Positions 1 through 12,654 of a stretch of 64,000 nucleotides of DNA are shown here, one piece after another; the first letter of the stretch is position 1, and every line of letters starts with the position of its first letter. The notes under the pieces are model-generated. The model was not told the DNA's origin, ran no database searches, and saw only the letters and a list, made by a program, of their open reading frames with translations. A program made the position numbers and the translations under genes. The DNA is from Nageia nagi (taxonomy: Eukaryota; Pinophyta): positions 84,506,001 through 84,570,000 of the forward strand of contig JBITNC010000001.1 of the NCBI GenBank assembly GCA_050084985.1. Reading direction: 5' to 3'.

Positions 1-1345
1 AGATTTTCCAAATTACTCAATCCACATTAGAAATAAATGGAGTAGAACATGCGGTTCTTGATATTACAATAGAAGACAAGAATTTATGGCATATCCAACT
101 AGTGAAATGCCTAATAGATGAAATCTTGCCTATTAATCTAATAAAATCAGCCAAGAAAGCATTTCAATTAAAATATTCTCATTTTTTATGGTACGGGATG
201 TCTTGTATCATATAGGTTTTGATGGGATATTGCTCAAATACTTAGAATCGATGGATTCACAAATTGCAATCTCATGTACACATGAATGAATATGCGAACA
301 AAATTTTAGTGGCCTTACAATAATGAAATAAATAATGTGTATGGGATAATATTGGCCCATCATATAGCATGATTCCATGGAATATGATAAAAAATATGTT
401 AAATGCCAACAACATTCCAATTTATTTAATCAACCATCATAAGCATTACAACCCATGCAATCATTATGGCCATTTTTGACATGGGCACTAGATTTCATAG
501 GCCAAATTTCTCCTATTTCTTTAAGAGGGCATAAATTTATAATAATAGCAACAAAATACTTTATGAAATGGATTGAAGTTATTCCTATGATCTTGATGAA
601 AGGACCAAAGATAGCAAAATTTATAAAATATCATATCATTTACCATTTTGGGATTCCAGCTCAAATTATTATAGACAAAGAAAAGAATTTTAAAAACAAA
701 GAAGTATTAGCTTTATGTAATGGATATCGCATTCGAATTAATTTTTCAATGTCGTATTATCCCTAAGCAAATGGACAAGCTAAGGCTATGAATAAAACCA
801 TTCATAGTATTCTACTGAAAATAGTTGATAATTCTCATAGAGATTAACATGCAAGAATTCCACATGCTTTATGGGCTTATCGCACTAGCATTCGAACTCC
901 TACTGGGGTAACCCAATTTTTTTTAGTTTATGGGGTAGAATCAATTTTACCTTTAGAAATAGAAATCTCATCTTTGCAAATTGCTTTACAAGATTATATC
1001 ATGGAAGAAGTAACTCATTAAATGATATTAGATCAAGTATTGCTTCTAGAAGAGAGAAGAGTTAATGTGTTAGAACATATGCGCATCTATCAAAGTTGCA
1101 TTAAACAAGCCTTTGATAAAAAAGTTACAATTCTTGAATTTAATATGGGAGAACTAGTATTAAAGGAAAACCTACAAACTTTTTGAATGAAGAGACAAAT
1201 TCGAGACAAATTTGCTTGTAATTTGTTAGGTTCTTACATGGTTAAGAGAAAATTTAGATTTGGAGCATATCACTTAGTTGACTTAGAAGGAAATGAAGAG
1301 TGTGAACCAATAAATATCACATATCTTCAACCATTTTATAGTTAG
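1..1345 (+). pseudogene. Integrase and upstream linker, family G copy 1
   Basis: Broken 3' end of pol. Bases 1-200 encode the linker after the second RNase H, and about 200-460 the remains of the HHCC zinc region. Bases 455-1010 encode the catalytic core, with the first Asp in ALDFIGQI (near 487) and the second in IIIDKEKNF (near 670). The expected catalytic Glu is replaced by Lys (NGQAKAMNK, near 770). The C-terminal DNA-binding part ends in HPFYS-like residues (here QPFYS) at a stop at 1343-1345. In-frame stops include one just before NGQ and one in place of a Trp near 846; inner-copy integrase shares both. The element class is secure; the enzyme is dead. Confidence 0.85.
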
Positions 1346-1420
1346 AATTGATATATATATATATATTATATATATATATATAGATAAAGAGAATAAAAGT
1401 CTTACAATGAACTAATACAG

Positions 1421-3033
1421 ATGAATGGATTTAATAGATAATGATTAAGAGAAGCAAGAGTGTTCATATTCCACTAGAAAGGAAAGGAATAAGGTTAGTT
1501 TGAAAAGTTTAGATATTTGAGAGATAGAACCATATCTAGACTCATTAAGTTTACTTTCCCAAAAGTATAAAATGTTCTTCGATTACCTATTGACATACAA
1601 AGGGATCTAGCCTTGCATCATGGTCTAGGTATATTTGAGGGTTGGAAAATCTATGTTAAAGGAAAGAATCTCAAAATTTACATAGATATGGCCAAGTATT
1701 TCCAAGTTTTTTTTATCATTTTTATGAGAAAGCACATAAAATAAATTTATTATGCTCGTATTGACCTACTACAACACCTAAACTTATTCTTGATTGTACT
1801 CTTAATGATTGGATTATAGAGGTTGCATCCCAAAATCTCTAAAGCTTACATCCAATCATGATTTGGATGAATCACTTGGTAGGAGATTTATGTCATCAAA
1901 AGTTAATATATGATTTTTCTCCTTCATTTGTACCTAGACCTAGGAAATTAAAAAAGTTATAAGAAACATCAATAAATGATTTTCTCAAATAAAGTCAAGA
2001 TTCATATCCCCCTCGCTTTCTAATTATCATGGAAAAATAATGATGACCAAAAGTTTAGAATTTCCTAAACAAGAACATGTCCAACATGATTGCATTCATC
2101 AAAGTTTTATGGATAGATAGAAAGGAGATGTTTATATGCAATTACTTCAAAAACCTCTTTACACACTTATGGCATATTTTTTTAACTTACCTAAAGAAGT
2201 GCAATTAGAAATAGCCAAAAAATTCTTTAAAACTCATGCATCAAATGCATGAGAAGTAAAAATAAGTGGTTTAAAGGTTGCAATTGAAATAAAGACATAA
2301 GAAATGTAGATGGAATAAGAATCTAAAATGAGTTTATAACAATGGTTCCATATACATTGGCCCTATGATAAACCCAAAATTGTGATAGATGGAGTTGAAT
2401 ATGTTCATATCAAATTTATGGGTTAGCCTCTTATTTTAACTTCAATTATTTCTAATCAAGTATTGTCACACTTTGTGCCATATTTTCCAAAAGATGAGGT
2501 TGTATATGATTATAGTTCATTTTTCAGCAAAGTTATTATGCGAACAATCCCTTGAATGTGAAAACATGATTTAAACAAATCAATCAACATCTAAATGAAA
2601 GAGAACAAATCAAAGATATTGGACACGTATATTATTCTAATATCATTGATAATAAATATTTGGTGTTTCTATAGGGAGCCTTGTTCAATACTTTCCACCT
2701 TTTACTTCTCCATTACCATCAATTCCATTACCTCACATTTCTCAACATTCTACATATGTACCTTCCCTTTTAACACTTTCTAAAGAGCATATTGAAGTTT
2801 CAACCTTGTTCATAGAGTTCAAGAGAGTTGTTAGGAATTTTAAACCACAACCACCAATCCTACCCATCATTTGATATCCCATTCATTCCCAACCATCTAT
2901 TTTAGGACAAGGCCCTACTCACTTTCAATTATGACCTCCTTACTATTACTTATTGGATTATAGACATTGGGTTATTCATAGGAAAGCTTTTCATCATCAT
3001 CACTCAAGGGTTATAAATCATCTTTCATTGTAA
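1421..3033 (+). pseudogene. ORF-X, extra sense ORF after integrase, copy 1
   Basis: Coding-like region of unknown function between integrase and ORF-Y. The start is taken at the ATG that matches the start in the outer copy; the stop is TAA at 3031-3033, at the same place in the other copies. Recognisable conserved stretches are the DLALHHGLG/EGWKIYVKG type segment near 1600-1665, the WFHIHWPYDKPKIVIDGVEY segment near 2342-2400, and the proline-rich segment near 2690-2790. It contains several in-frame stops and frameshifts. A TA run lies between integrase and this ORF (1351-1382). I recognise no domain; the position suggests an extra or envelope-like ORF, by inference only. Confidence 0.6.
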
Positions 3034-3292
3034 AAAAACATAAAAAAGAAAATAAAAACATTCTAAAAATAAAATATTAAAATATTAAAAAACTTAAAAA
3101 TAAATAAAATTTTATGTCATGTACATATGTGTGTGTATTATGTATATATTGATTGATCTTTACATGCTTATTAATTATTTTCATGCAAAAAAAGACTTTA
3201 TATATGCTATATCTTTAGAAAACATTGTGCAACTTCTAAAATTTATATATAATATTGTAGGTGGTTGATTGTATTATAAAATACTAAGCATC

Positions 3293-3402
3293 ATGATTCA
3301 TCCCCATTGTACCTTTGAACCTACCAATTAAGAAGTGTTTTATCCATATCAAATTCCACCTACTCCTTGGGAATTATCCTCCCTTCATATATCATGATCA
3401 CC
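3293..3402 (+). pseudogene. ORF-Y, 5' part only, copy 1
   Basis: Start of the second extra sense ORF, beginning at the ATG 32 bases after the AATATTGTAG block at 3251-3260, as in the inner copy. The reading frame gives MIHPHCTFEPTN and then a stop, the same stop as in the inner copy. The alignment to other copies ends at 3402, so about three quarters of the ORF is missing. The 260 bases between ORF-X and ORF-Y are A/T-rich and non-coding. Confidence 0.55.
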
Positions 3403-3518
3403 ATCGGCCAAGTCTTCAAGGTGGTTGATAGAGAAGGGTGGTGAATCGTTGATGGAATCATGGAGGGAAGTCCAACCTGAACAAGTCGTATTGCTTTATA
3501 AGAAACAGAAGACAAAGT

Positions 3519-3588
3519 AATTATTAAATAATAAAATACTTTCCGTATTGGGAAATTATTAAATAATAAAATACTTTCCTTATTGGGA
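3519..3588. repeat. 35-bp tandem duplication, two units
   Basis: Two adjacent 35-base units (3519-3553 and 3554-3588) differ at a single base (G or T in the ...TTTCC(G/T)TATTGGGA part). They stand at the edge of the GC-rich island and outside the copy 1 retroelement. Confidence 0.85.
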
Positions 3589-3589
3589 A

Positions 3590-4010
3590 TGCCGCACGGC
3601 CCCCATTTGCGGCTCAGCATTTCCGCCGCCTGTTACCAACTCAAAGGAATACCACCCTTATTTTAATCAAACCAACGACTCCCAAAAATATTAAATAAAT
3701 ATTTCTATCCTGCCATTATTGGTAGCCTCTCGATCAGAGAGACATGTGCACGTGGAGTCGTGTACGTATCACGTGACAGAATCCGGCGGTCCCACCCTAC
3801 TCAAGTTAAACGCGTTGTCTGCTGGGCCCCCTTCGCTTTCCGCGCCCGGTCCCATGGGGCTAAATTCCCAGACGAAGCGCTTGCCTTCGACCCCGCTAAC
3901 CACCCCTCCGCCGGCAGTGGGCGGGTGCGCGTGGGACCGTCCATCGGATTCGGAAACTTAGAATCCATCCGTGGAACATAATCGCGCCCTAATATTTTAT
4001 AAAAGTTTTT
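3590..4010. promoter_or_regulatory. GC-rich promoter-like island
   Basis: This is the only clearly GC-rich stretch in the window. It contains two perfect CACGTG G-boxes (3749-3754 and 3770-3775) with a palindromic TACGTA between them (3763-3768), GGTCCCAC near 3788, its reverse complement GTGGGACC near 3931, and a TGGGCC core near 3823. These are typical of plant promoters (ACGT-box and TCP-type sites). A TATA-like TTTTATAAAAG lies near 3995-4008. Two overlapping short ORFs on + have no recognisable protein. The island may be a promoter or first-exon fragment of a host gene whose body has been lost or displaced. Which direction it would drive is unknown. Confidence 0.45.
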
Positions 4011-4054
4011 AATAAAACTAGCCGTTGGAATTCATATGGTGAAATAGATTATAA

Positions 4055-4063
4055 AATAAACAC
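4055..4063. repeat. Left target site duplication of fold-back element
   Basis: AATAAACAC here matches AATAAACAT at 4869-4877, with one mismatch over 9 bases. A length of 9 bp is typical of Mutator-like elements. Confidence 0.6.
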
Positions 4064-4868
<805 letters not shown>

Positions 4869-4877
4869 AATAAACAT
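4869..4877. repeat. Right target site duplication of fold-back element
   Basis: AATAAACAT is the partner of the left copy at 4055-4063. Confidence 0.6.
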
Positions 4878-6417
4878 CTTAAGGTCTCATTTGTTTTAGG
4901 GGTGCATGATAAGAGGTGAATAAATCACATTTCCACTGTCATTTTTTCTAATGTCAAAAATTTTACATGTTCATGTTTGTGAGTAAAATCTAATCATTAA
5001 AATGTTAGGATTTGAATCAAGGTTTCTTTTACAAAAATTATTATAGAAGTTTTCATTTTACCAATACAAAAATATTTTCTTATATGTATTTTATACCCTT
5101 TTTCTCATGTAATTTTTTTTTCTAGGAGGGAATTCAATAATATCTTTGATCATTTTCTACTAGCAACAACATTCAAATCATTAAAATGCCCTTATACATC
5201 CCCACATGGTAAACACCTCTTTTTTTATTGCTTGTACTAGGAGCATATGGAGAGCTATGGAAATAAACATCACTTGTAAAAATAACTACACGAGGTACTA
5301 GAGATTTGAACACAACACTTAAAAGATATACCATATCTTCCCTATCATTTGACCTTCACCAAAAAGATATTTCTACATGCTAAATTTTATGAATTCGATG
5401 TATTATCTTCATGGGATAAGGTTTTTATAATTTCTTGATCATAGATTTATTATGCCTTAGATATCACATCACAAAAGGAAAAATATATGTGAGATAATGA
5501 TGTATATTGGGTTCATCAATAGAATAATCCACCAAATATATTAATAAAGTACATTAATTAAATATTTCTTTTAGATACTTCAAATGTAATTTGTAATAAA
5601 TTAAAAATCAAATTTTGGTTTATAGATTAAGGATAAGCCTTAGTTACTAATGGCTATACAAATTCTATATTCAAGAATAACATTATGATTAAAGTAATTG
5701 GCGATGTATTCCAACCCATAACTAGCCCAATAGGAGGTAACATATCCCATATGTTAGGAGGACATAAAGAACAAGCCTCTTATCATATTAGCATTTCCTT
5801 GGAGGACATTCTTGAGCCCAAGTGTGAGAACCTCACTATGATCACAAGCATGATGATGGAAAGTAACATGACATGATGATGGAAAGCAACATAAGTGGGA
5901 GCACAATCACTCATGTGAGGCGTTGTTGGCAGGTAACCTACTTACTGCACATGGAGAATTATCCCAATACTCCAAGAGCATGTAGAGGTGTGCAAGATCG
6001 AGCTCCACCTTGTGTGCTTGGCCAATTATCTATAGATAAATATCAAAGAAAATCTCTATTTTATTATATAAAGCAAATTCTATTGAAGGATTAGCATCCT
6101 AAAAAAAAATTTCTTCCTAGATTTCCTAATACAAAATAGTAGCATGGTGCTAAAAATCTACCAAACATCCCATCACAGGGGGGTCATTGTTAGGAAATTA
6201 TAAATAGCATGCAAGTCCTTCCAAGGGCGTTTTTAATATAATGTTGACTTATGGATATATTAGTAAGTATTTTATAGTGGAAGGGGGTAGGTGTATTTTT
6301 TTCCACACTCTTCAAGTTGTACACATCAATAATAAGATTTCAAGTTTGAAGATTATCTATTTATTATCAAATTGACCATGAAATTATTTATTTAAATAGT
6401 TCAAAGTTATTACTTTC
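4878..6417. other. AT-rich intergenic DNA, no gene seen
   Basis: No recognisable coding region. Two overlapping short + strand ORFs at 5685-6094 resemble no family I know. A small local duplication of the phrase ATGATGATGGAAAG occurs near 5850 and 5873. Confidence 0.5.
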
Positions 6418-6950
6418 ATGTCTATTAGCAATATATTTTATGAAAAGGCTATCCTACAATCATAATTAATCACTTACCATTTGCATATATCAAAAATTAT
6501 CACCACTCCCTCACCCCCTCCTTCACTTTGCTTCCCTTTGTATGTGGGTACAACAAATTTTTAGTTGTCTTATCATGTATATACATTAAGTGATTTTTGG
6601 TATGATCATTTCTTTTAGTTTCAAGTGATCTTATTTTACAAGTTACTTTTTCAAATAAATAATTTTCATTCCATCTTAAATAGGTCATATTTATTATTTT
6701 GATGTTTGTTAGCTATATATTTTAGGAATAGGCTATCCACCAATCATAATTAACCACATACCATTTGCATATGTAAAAACATTGTTACCACTCCCTCATT
6801 CCCTCCTTCACTGTACTTCCCTTTGCATATGGATCCAACAATTTTTTAGTTATCTATCATGTGTGTATGTCAAGTGATTTTTTTCATGACCATTTGTTAC
6901 TTTTTTAAATAAGTACTTTTATTTCCATCTTAGGTTTCATCATTTTGGGA
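6418..6950. repeat. Direct duplication of about 270 bp
   Basis: Two adjacent diverged units, about 6418-6690 and 6700-6950. Both contain, in order, a TTAGC.ATATATTTTA.GA segment, ATCATAATTAA.CAC.TACC, a CACTCCCTCA.CCCTCCTTCACT segment, and a TTTTTAGTT.TCT.ATCATGT segment. Identity is roughly 80-85% by eye. Non-coding on both strands. Confidence 0.75.
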
Positions 6951-7282
6951 AACTTTAAATAATGAGAGATAAGGGTTTCGATTAAAACAGTTTTGGACTA
7001 CTATAATTCTAGGTGACAATATTATGGGATAAAAATATGAAGGGGTATTTAATTGATTAAATATGTTTTGGTAAAATGGTATGTTTAAAAAAAATTATTT
7101 ATTATATAAGATTTCACCATAAGGGATTTAGTAAATTAAAAGAGTAGGTGGTAAATTCTAAACATAGAGGATTTTTTAAGAAGCCCATGGACATAGATGT
7201 TATGAAGTTTTTCTATTAAGTGATCCCATTGTGCATCCCATAAGGGTAAAGTGAGGGTGAAAGAACCTTGCAAAAGGGCATG

Positions 7283-7501
7283 CTACCAAGGAAATGGAAA
7301 GGGCATGTATGGGGAAAACAAGGATACATGCAAACTTGAACCTTTTGCACAACTAAAAATGTGCATACATAACTCTGGTTCATTGCAAAAGGGATAACAT
7401 GGGTTAGGAATTTTTAAATATTTAAGGTGAGTGCATAACAGGACAACTGATTCATAAGACTCCAAATAAAAAAGAACTTTTGGGCTTAAGGTAAGAGGCA
7501 T
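7283..7501 (-). pseudogene. Possible LINE C-terminal zinc-binding segment
   Basis: A 72-codon open stretch includes CYPFCNEPELCMHIFSC. It resembles the C..C...E..H.F..C pattern of the zinc-binding domain found after reverse transcriptase in plant LINEs. It lies on the same strand, downstream of the reverse transcriptase remnant. It could be fortuitous. Confidence 0.35.
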
Positions 7502-8249
7502 AAGTTGCTACAAAAAGTTATTTCCAATTAGTATGTTTGGAGATAAAATCCCATTTCTCATTAAGTTCTGGCATTGTAGGCACTGCTAGAGAAATCCAAT
7601 TGTAGCCAAGTAGCAGGTATTAACATGACATCCCCAACCCTTCCACCATGATTTTTGAGAATGCACACCTATTTATGGGCTATGGAATAAGGTGTAATCT
7701 CTAGAATAATATCATAAGTAACCTTGTAATATGGATTCAAGAGATAAATATGCTTGAATTGATCTTAGGGAATCTAGTTCCTAATATTTCTATCAAAAAC
7801 ATTAAGAATGGTAGCAATGCCTCATTTATAGAACTTTCAAGCATGGACCCATTAAAGTTAGGCTAGAGGCATTCCTTGATACTAAAGTAAAAAGGAATAC
7901 CAAACATTTAGCTTGTTAATAGAAGGGACTTTATGAAGCTCACTTCCTTTACACTTAATCCAAGACACCAACTGCTACCAAGATTTCCATATGCTCCTAA
8001 TTACAAAGAGGCCTAGAAATTTAGTAAACATTAAGGACATAATAAGGAAAAGGAAGTTCAAACCCTACCAAACTTTTCAATTTAGAGGTAATCCAACAAA
8101 GATAGAATGTCAAATTAAAATCTTCCATGCTTCTAAACCTTTAAGGGATAGGATAATTCATTTATTATAAAAAGCAATCCTTTGATGTTTACAGTCTAGC
8201 ATACTAGTACCACCCAACTCCCTAGGGAGGTCATTATTATATTGCTAGG

Positions 8250-9420
8250 CAACCTAGTGAAATTTGTTTTTTATCAGTGTGACTATTTCATAGGAATTCT
8301 TGTAAGAGGTTTTCCATTTTATTGTAACATGTTTATGAAGGAACCCAACAAAAGGAATAATACACATGAGTAGAGGCAAGGAATTTAGAATAAGTATGAA
8401 ACTTTCCAGCCAAAGAAAGCTTCTTACAATTCCATTAATCAAGATTTTTTTCAACATTGCTTATGAGATAATTCCATAACTAAGAGTGAGACTAATGGAA
8501 TGCAAATAAAATTCCAAGGAATTTGAAGACTTGTTTGGGAAGAATCCAATTCCATTGGATTTGAGAAAACCATGATGATATGGGCAAGGGAGATTTCCTA
8601 TAATAAAATATCCTCTTCCATTAAATGCTAGAGAAAAAAGCTTTGCATAAAGTATCAAGATAATCAATTGCCTCAAATATAAATTTCTCATCCTAAATGG
8701 TTAGAAATGAATTGTTATAAAAATGACCATTAATGAGTTTTTATTATTTACTAGGAGGTAACCAAATGCTTCTACTTCTAACACATATAGTGAGGGAGCT
8801 AGAGGAAACTATTTCTTGATAGGGAGGTGAAGCCTAATAGCTTCTATTTGGTTATTTTTCAAAGAAAGAACAACATAAGCATCTTGGAAAAGCATTTGAA
8901 CTACGCTAAAAATTAGAAACCAAACAGGATAGAGCCTCCATCATAGAGAGAATGAACACCCATTCAATCTAGTCATATGGTCTTTCAAAATCTAGTTTAA
9001 TGAAGAGTGCATGTTGATTAGAGGATCAATCCCATTCCATGACTTCTAAAATTGCTATGATATTATCCAAAATATAATTATTCTATATAAAATTGATTTG
9101 ATCTTAATGAACTATGCTAGGAAGGATTGGTCGAAGACATAAAAAGAGAGCTCTCATAATAATATTATAATTAACATTTAGAAGGATGATGTGTTGCTAA
9201 TTGGTAATGATCTCTGGTTCCCCTTGCTTATGGATGAACTTGATATTTTCTATATTAATAATAGAAGCCAAAGAGCCCATGTGTAATGCCTAGAGGTAGA
9301 GTTTATGTAAATTAGGACCAACAAAATCCTAGTAGGATTTGTAAAATTCATGTGGGAAGTTGTTTAACCTAGGCCATTTATCATCCATCATCTACAAGAG
9401 AGTATCTTACACCACTTTAA
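8250..9420 (-). pseudogene. LINE reverse transcriptase domain
   Basis: The reverse strand reads FVGPNLHKLYL, then IKFIHKQGEPEIITN with LLNVNY (about 9330-9150). It then reads IKLDFERPYD with LDFE encoded by 8984-8995, and later a PLAPSLYVL phrase (about 8790-8820). In plant LINEs these correspond to the conserved LIPKxGDPxxxxNWRPI, LDFEKAYD and CPLAPYLFVL blocks. The FADD block cannot be read clearly, and stops are frequent. The enzyme is dead. Confidence 0.75.
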
Positions 9421-9999
9421 GATAGAAAAGTTTATTGCATTCCACATGAAGAAAAGATGAGAGGTGAGATTGCACCATATCTTTGCAGAGTTGCAACATC
9501 TAAGTTATATCTTATGTATATTCCTAGGCTATAAAAACCTATGTATAATGACAAGTAAAAGAGTTGGAAATCTTAGGAAGAGATATATATCAAATTCTAT
9601 CATCATATAAAGCTTTGAATTAGGTAGATTACCTTAGAGGTATTAACATTTGGAAGATATCTTAGATTACTTTATCACTAATCTTAAGCTAGTGTAATAA
9701 AACCTTAATTTGAGCTCTTTTGACTTCATATAACTCCACTAAATTGAGCTTGTACTTGATTTGAGCAAGATAGGATTGTAAGTGAGAGAAAAAGGTATTG
9801 TATTCTATATGAACATAATCTTGAGCAAGTTCTTCTCAAAGCATTGAGTTAGAATGATGACATAATTGGGACACCTTATTACCTTGAGTCCATGCATGAG
9901 AGTAGAGATTCAAAACATTATGTCATTCCACCATGCAATCCATCCTATCTCACCAAAAGGTCTAGGGACCATATTCCATATGTAGTGGATGTGAAAAAT

Positions 10000-10746
10000 C
10001 ATAACATCACTTTGTAAAAAAGAAGTATTAAGGAATAATTGGGATCTCTAATGTTGTTGTAGAAGAGAAGTGGTCTCGATATTAAAAGTGATGCTAGAAT
10101 GATTAGAGGATATGAGACCCAGAATAGTCTCCACAAATAAAGAATAAGTAAGATTACGAGAATGAGAATTCCTTTTGATTAGAAAGTGTTTCATGATCAA
10201 GGTATTTGATAAGTATTTCATGGATATCTTGTATATTAGAATACATATTGTACCACATATGGTCAAGGAAGTGATATGTAATAAAATTGGCCTTAAGGTA
10301 TAATAACCTAAGTTTATACCTCAAAAAGAAACACACATCATGCTCCCCAAGCACCCATTTATTAGAAGTGGTGTTTATTTTATTATATACTTTTTCAGCC
10401 ATATTAAAATCTCCACATATAAACCATATGACTAGTAGAAGTGACATTACATAACACCATCATAAAATATACCTTTTTGGGATCTTATTCAAGGCATAAA
10501 CATTAATGAATTCGAATGATATACCATCACTTTTAGAAAAATCCATACAACTTGATGATTGGGATCTTTTCCCCATGTAAGAAAGTGAATTTTCCATTGA
10601 CTTCCTAATAGAATGAAGGGGACACAACTCACATGGAGATGATTGGTAGCATATATTTGGCTACTAACATAGAGAGATACATAATCTGATGGTAGAGTGA
10701 AATAAAATACCTTAACTTCTTGTTGAAAAATAACTTGGGCATCCAA
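10000..10746 (-). pseudogene. LINE apurinic-like endonuclease domain
   Basis: Two overlapping reading frames carry the endonuclease/exonuclease/phosphatase fold signature. An upstream part has IFQQEVKV near 10730. The active-site-type motif ICGDFNMAE has GDFN encoded by 10403-10414 (reverse strand). These are typical of the N-terminal domain of plant LINE ORF2, which nicks target DNA to prime reverse transcription. The frame shifts between the two segments, and stops follow. Not functional. Confidence 0.7.
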
Positions 10747-11369
10747 AAACTTGTAAATATGATATCAACTCTTCCTAGACTATGTAACATTGAAATGGTT
10801 CCATTAGCCCTCTAACATTATCAGAAAATAAATTCATTCACGAATATCAAGGGGATATCCCCATGAACATCTAAGTCAAGCTTTTAATTAGAAAGAGATT
10901 GGAAATATTTATTAAAGAAACTTTACATCTCTTTATTAGGAGGGTTGGTGTGCTTACATTTATCATTAATAACTATAGGATTTCCTTGAGAAGGTATACG
11001 AGAATGTTAGCCCTAATCTTGAGTATGCACCCCTTTCACTTCTTTCAATTATTGTATAATAGTAGAAACTAAGGGAATACCACCATCCTCTATAGAAGCC
11101 CTCATCTCCTTAGCACCTTGATATTTTTAAGAAGGTTTAAGAGAAGTGACTTGAGCATAAATTACCAAGGCCTAGCTAGTATTTGCTAGTTTAGTCCCTT
11201 TACCTCTCCTCTAGTACCATCTCCCACACTTTTTGAATACCCTTAATGGGTTGACCTAGGGAGGGAGATGATGTAATAGGAGTGGTATTTTTGGCTTTGA
11301 ATTTATCCTCCATGAGTTAATAATCCTTGATTCTATGAGAAATTGACTAGCACATATAATAAGTACTCA

Positions 11370-11640
11370 AGAGATTTACATACACCATCCTCTAATGCAT
11401 AAGAGTATCATCAACCTGGATGTTGATTTATTCCTTTAGAGTTTTAGCAAGGTAAATCTTGATACATATCCTTTTGTATGGACGAGCTAAATAGAACTAA
11501 TATGATTTATCATAGATTAATTTACCAATATATCACTGATTTGCATGGTAAGGAGATAGAAAAAGATTATATAACTAAGGGGAGACTTGATAATTCCACC
11601 CACATAGGGAAAACTAAAGAGACATTATCATTAACTAAAA
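11370..11640 (-). pseudogene. LINE ORF1-like remnant (DUF4283-type)
   Basis: The reverse strand gives a WVELSSLPL-like phrase followed after about 40 codons by MYQDLPC. This resembles the WVRLxxLPLxFW ... ARLCIEVDL pattern of the nucleic-acid-binding ORF1 of plant LINEs. The match is short and interrupted by stops. No clear zinc knuckle is visible after it. This is a weak call that rests mainly on its position upstream of the endonuclease. Confidence 0.35.
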
Positions 11641-11699
11641 AAACTCTAGATCAAGGTTGAAAAATTAGAAGGGTTCTATGAATATAGATTGGTCCTTTA

Positions 11700-12654
11700 T
11701 CTAAAATTTTCTTTGCCTATTCAAGGTTAAAAAATTGAATATAAAAAAATTCCTTGGTGAGGTTTTAAACATGATTAGCTTGAATGCCATATGTACACTG
11801 ATATTGATCAATCTAGTTATTAAGAACAACATCTAATGGGATGTAACCTAAAAAATACCTTATAAGAGTATGAGATTTTAGCTATGTATAGGTGGGATGA
11901 AATTCATTCAAAGGAATGACTAGATAATGAGATGCATTACCTCATTATAAACCTTGGGTATAAACATTTATGGATGCTTTTTTATGGTTTCCATGTTCAC
12001 TCCAATAGCTTCAACCAAAGGTGAAGCCAAATATTAAGGTTGAGTTATCTTAAAAAGATATAGATCTACCTAAGGTAAAGTATATGAAAAATCACTCAAG
12101 ATACAAATAAGTTTAATCCCATATACTTTTTGAGATTAAAAAATGTACATGACAACCAAGGAAACCTATTCCATGGTACTTGACTTGATTCTAAACTCTC
12201 TAGACTCTAGATGTTTTTCATAGTAAAATTTTACTATTCAATTTAGGCTATGAGAAAAAAAATTACCAAAGAAAAAATATAACACTTATAAGCTTTGATA
12301 ATGTAAGTTAGAACACAATCAACATCACATATATTATTTTCATGGTTCAAGTAAAAAGATTATTTGTCTATTTTTAATGGTTAGGTCATTACAATAAAAC
12401 ATGCTTTTGACAAGACCATGGATCCATTAGATAGGTGTATTTCCTTCAACATTATATCAATATTTAAAATTTATTTACAATTAATAAGTTATTATAGTTC
12501 ATGCAAAAATTATTTTTTTTTAATTTCATAGATTTAAGAATATATATGAATTCACTCATTTTTTTAATGCTAACAACTAAATTACTAGATCCAAAAATAA
12601 AACTCTTGTAGTAAGAACTCTTCACATTACTAACTTGGAAAGGTAAAATTTTAC
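11700..12654. other. AT-rich DNA without recognisable gene
   Basis: This lies between the LINE and the start of homology to the family G leader. I looked here for the outer element's 5' LTR, using the inner LTR ends as guide, and did not find it. That LTR is probably deleted or too diverged. Confidence 0.4.

Larger units (their letters stand above)
1..3402 (+). mobile_element. Family G Tat-like retroelement, copy 1 (fragment)
   Basis: This is the 3' part of a family G gypsy element: the end of the second RNase H region, integrase, ORF-X and the start of ORF-Y. It aligns without large gaps to 24926-28303 of the inner copy, at roughly 95-97% identity by eye, and shares several stop codons with it. 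Homology stops abruptly at 3402, inside ORF-Y, where GC-rich unrelated DNA begins. The left end is cut by the window edge. There is no LTR, so this is either a truncated element or a segment copied from the inner element. Confidence 0.85.
7283..11690 (-). mobile_element. Degenerate LINE (L1-type non-LTR retrotransposon)
   Basis: On the - strand, reading right to left, there is an ORF1-like segment (about 11640-11370), an endonuclease with GDFN (about 10746-10000), a reverse transcriptase (about 9420-8250) and a possible C-terminal zinc-binding region (7501-7283). The order is that of plant L1-type LINEs. All parts are interrupted by stops and frameshifts. I could not find a poly(A) tail or target duplication, so both ends are approximate; bases 6951-7282 show nothing else. 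Confidence 0.75.

Noticed and set aside
3719-3981. Two overlapping + strand ORFs in the GC-rich island as host genes.
   Set aside because: Two frames are open only because the stretch is GC-rich; no recognisable protein, and promoter-type motifs run through them.
5685-6094. Two short overlapping ORFs as a host gene.
   Set aside because: No recognisable family, no exon structure, and duplicated ATGATGATGGAAAG phrases explain part of the overlap.
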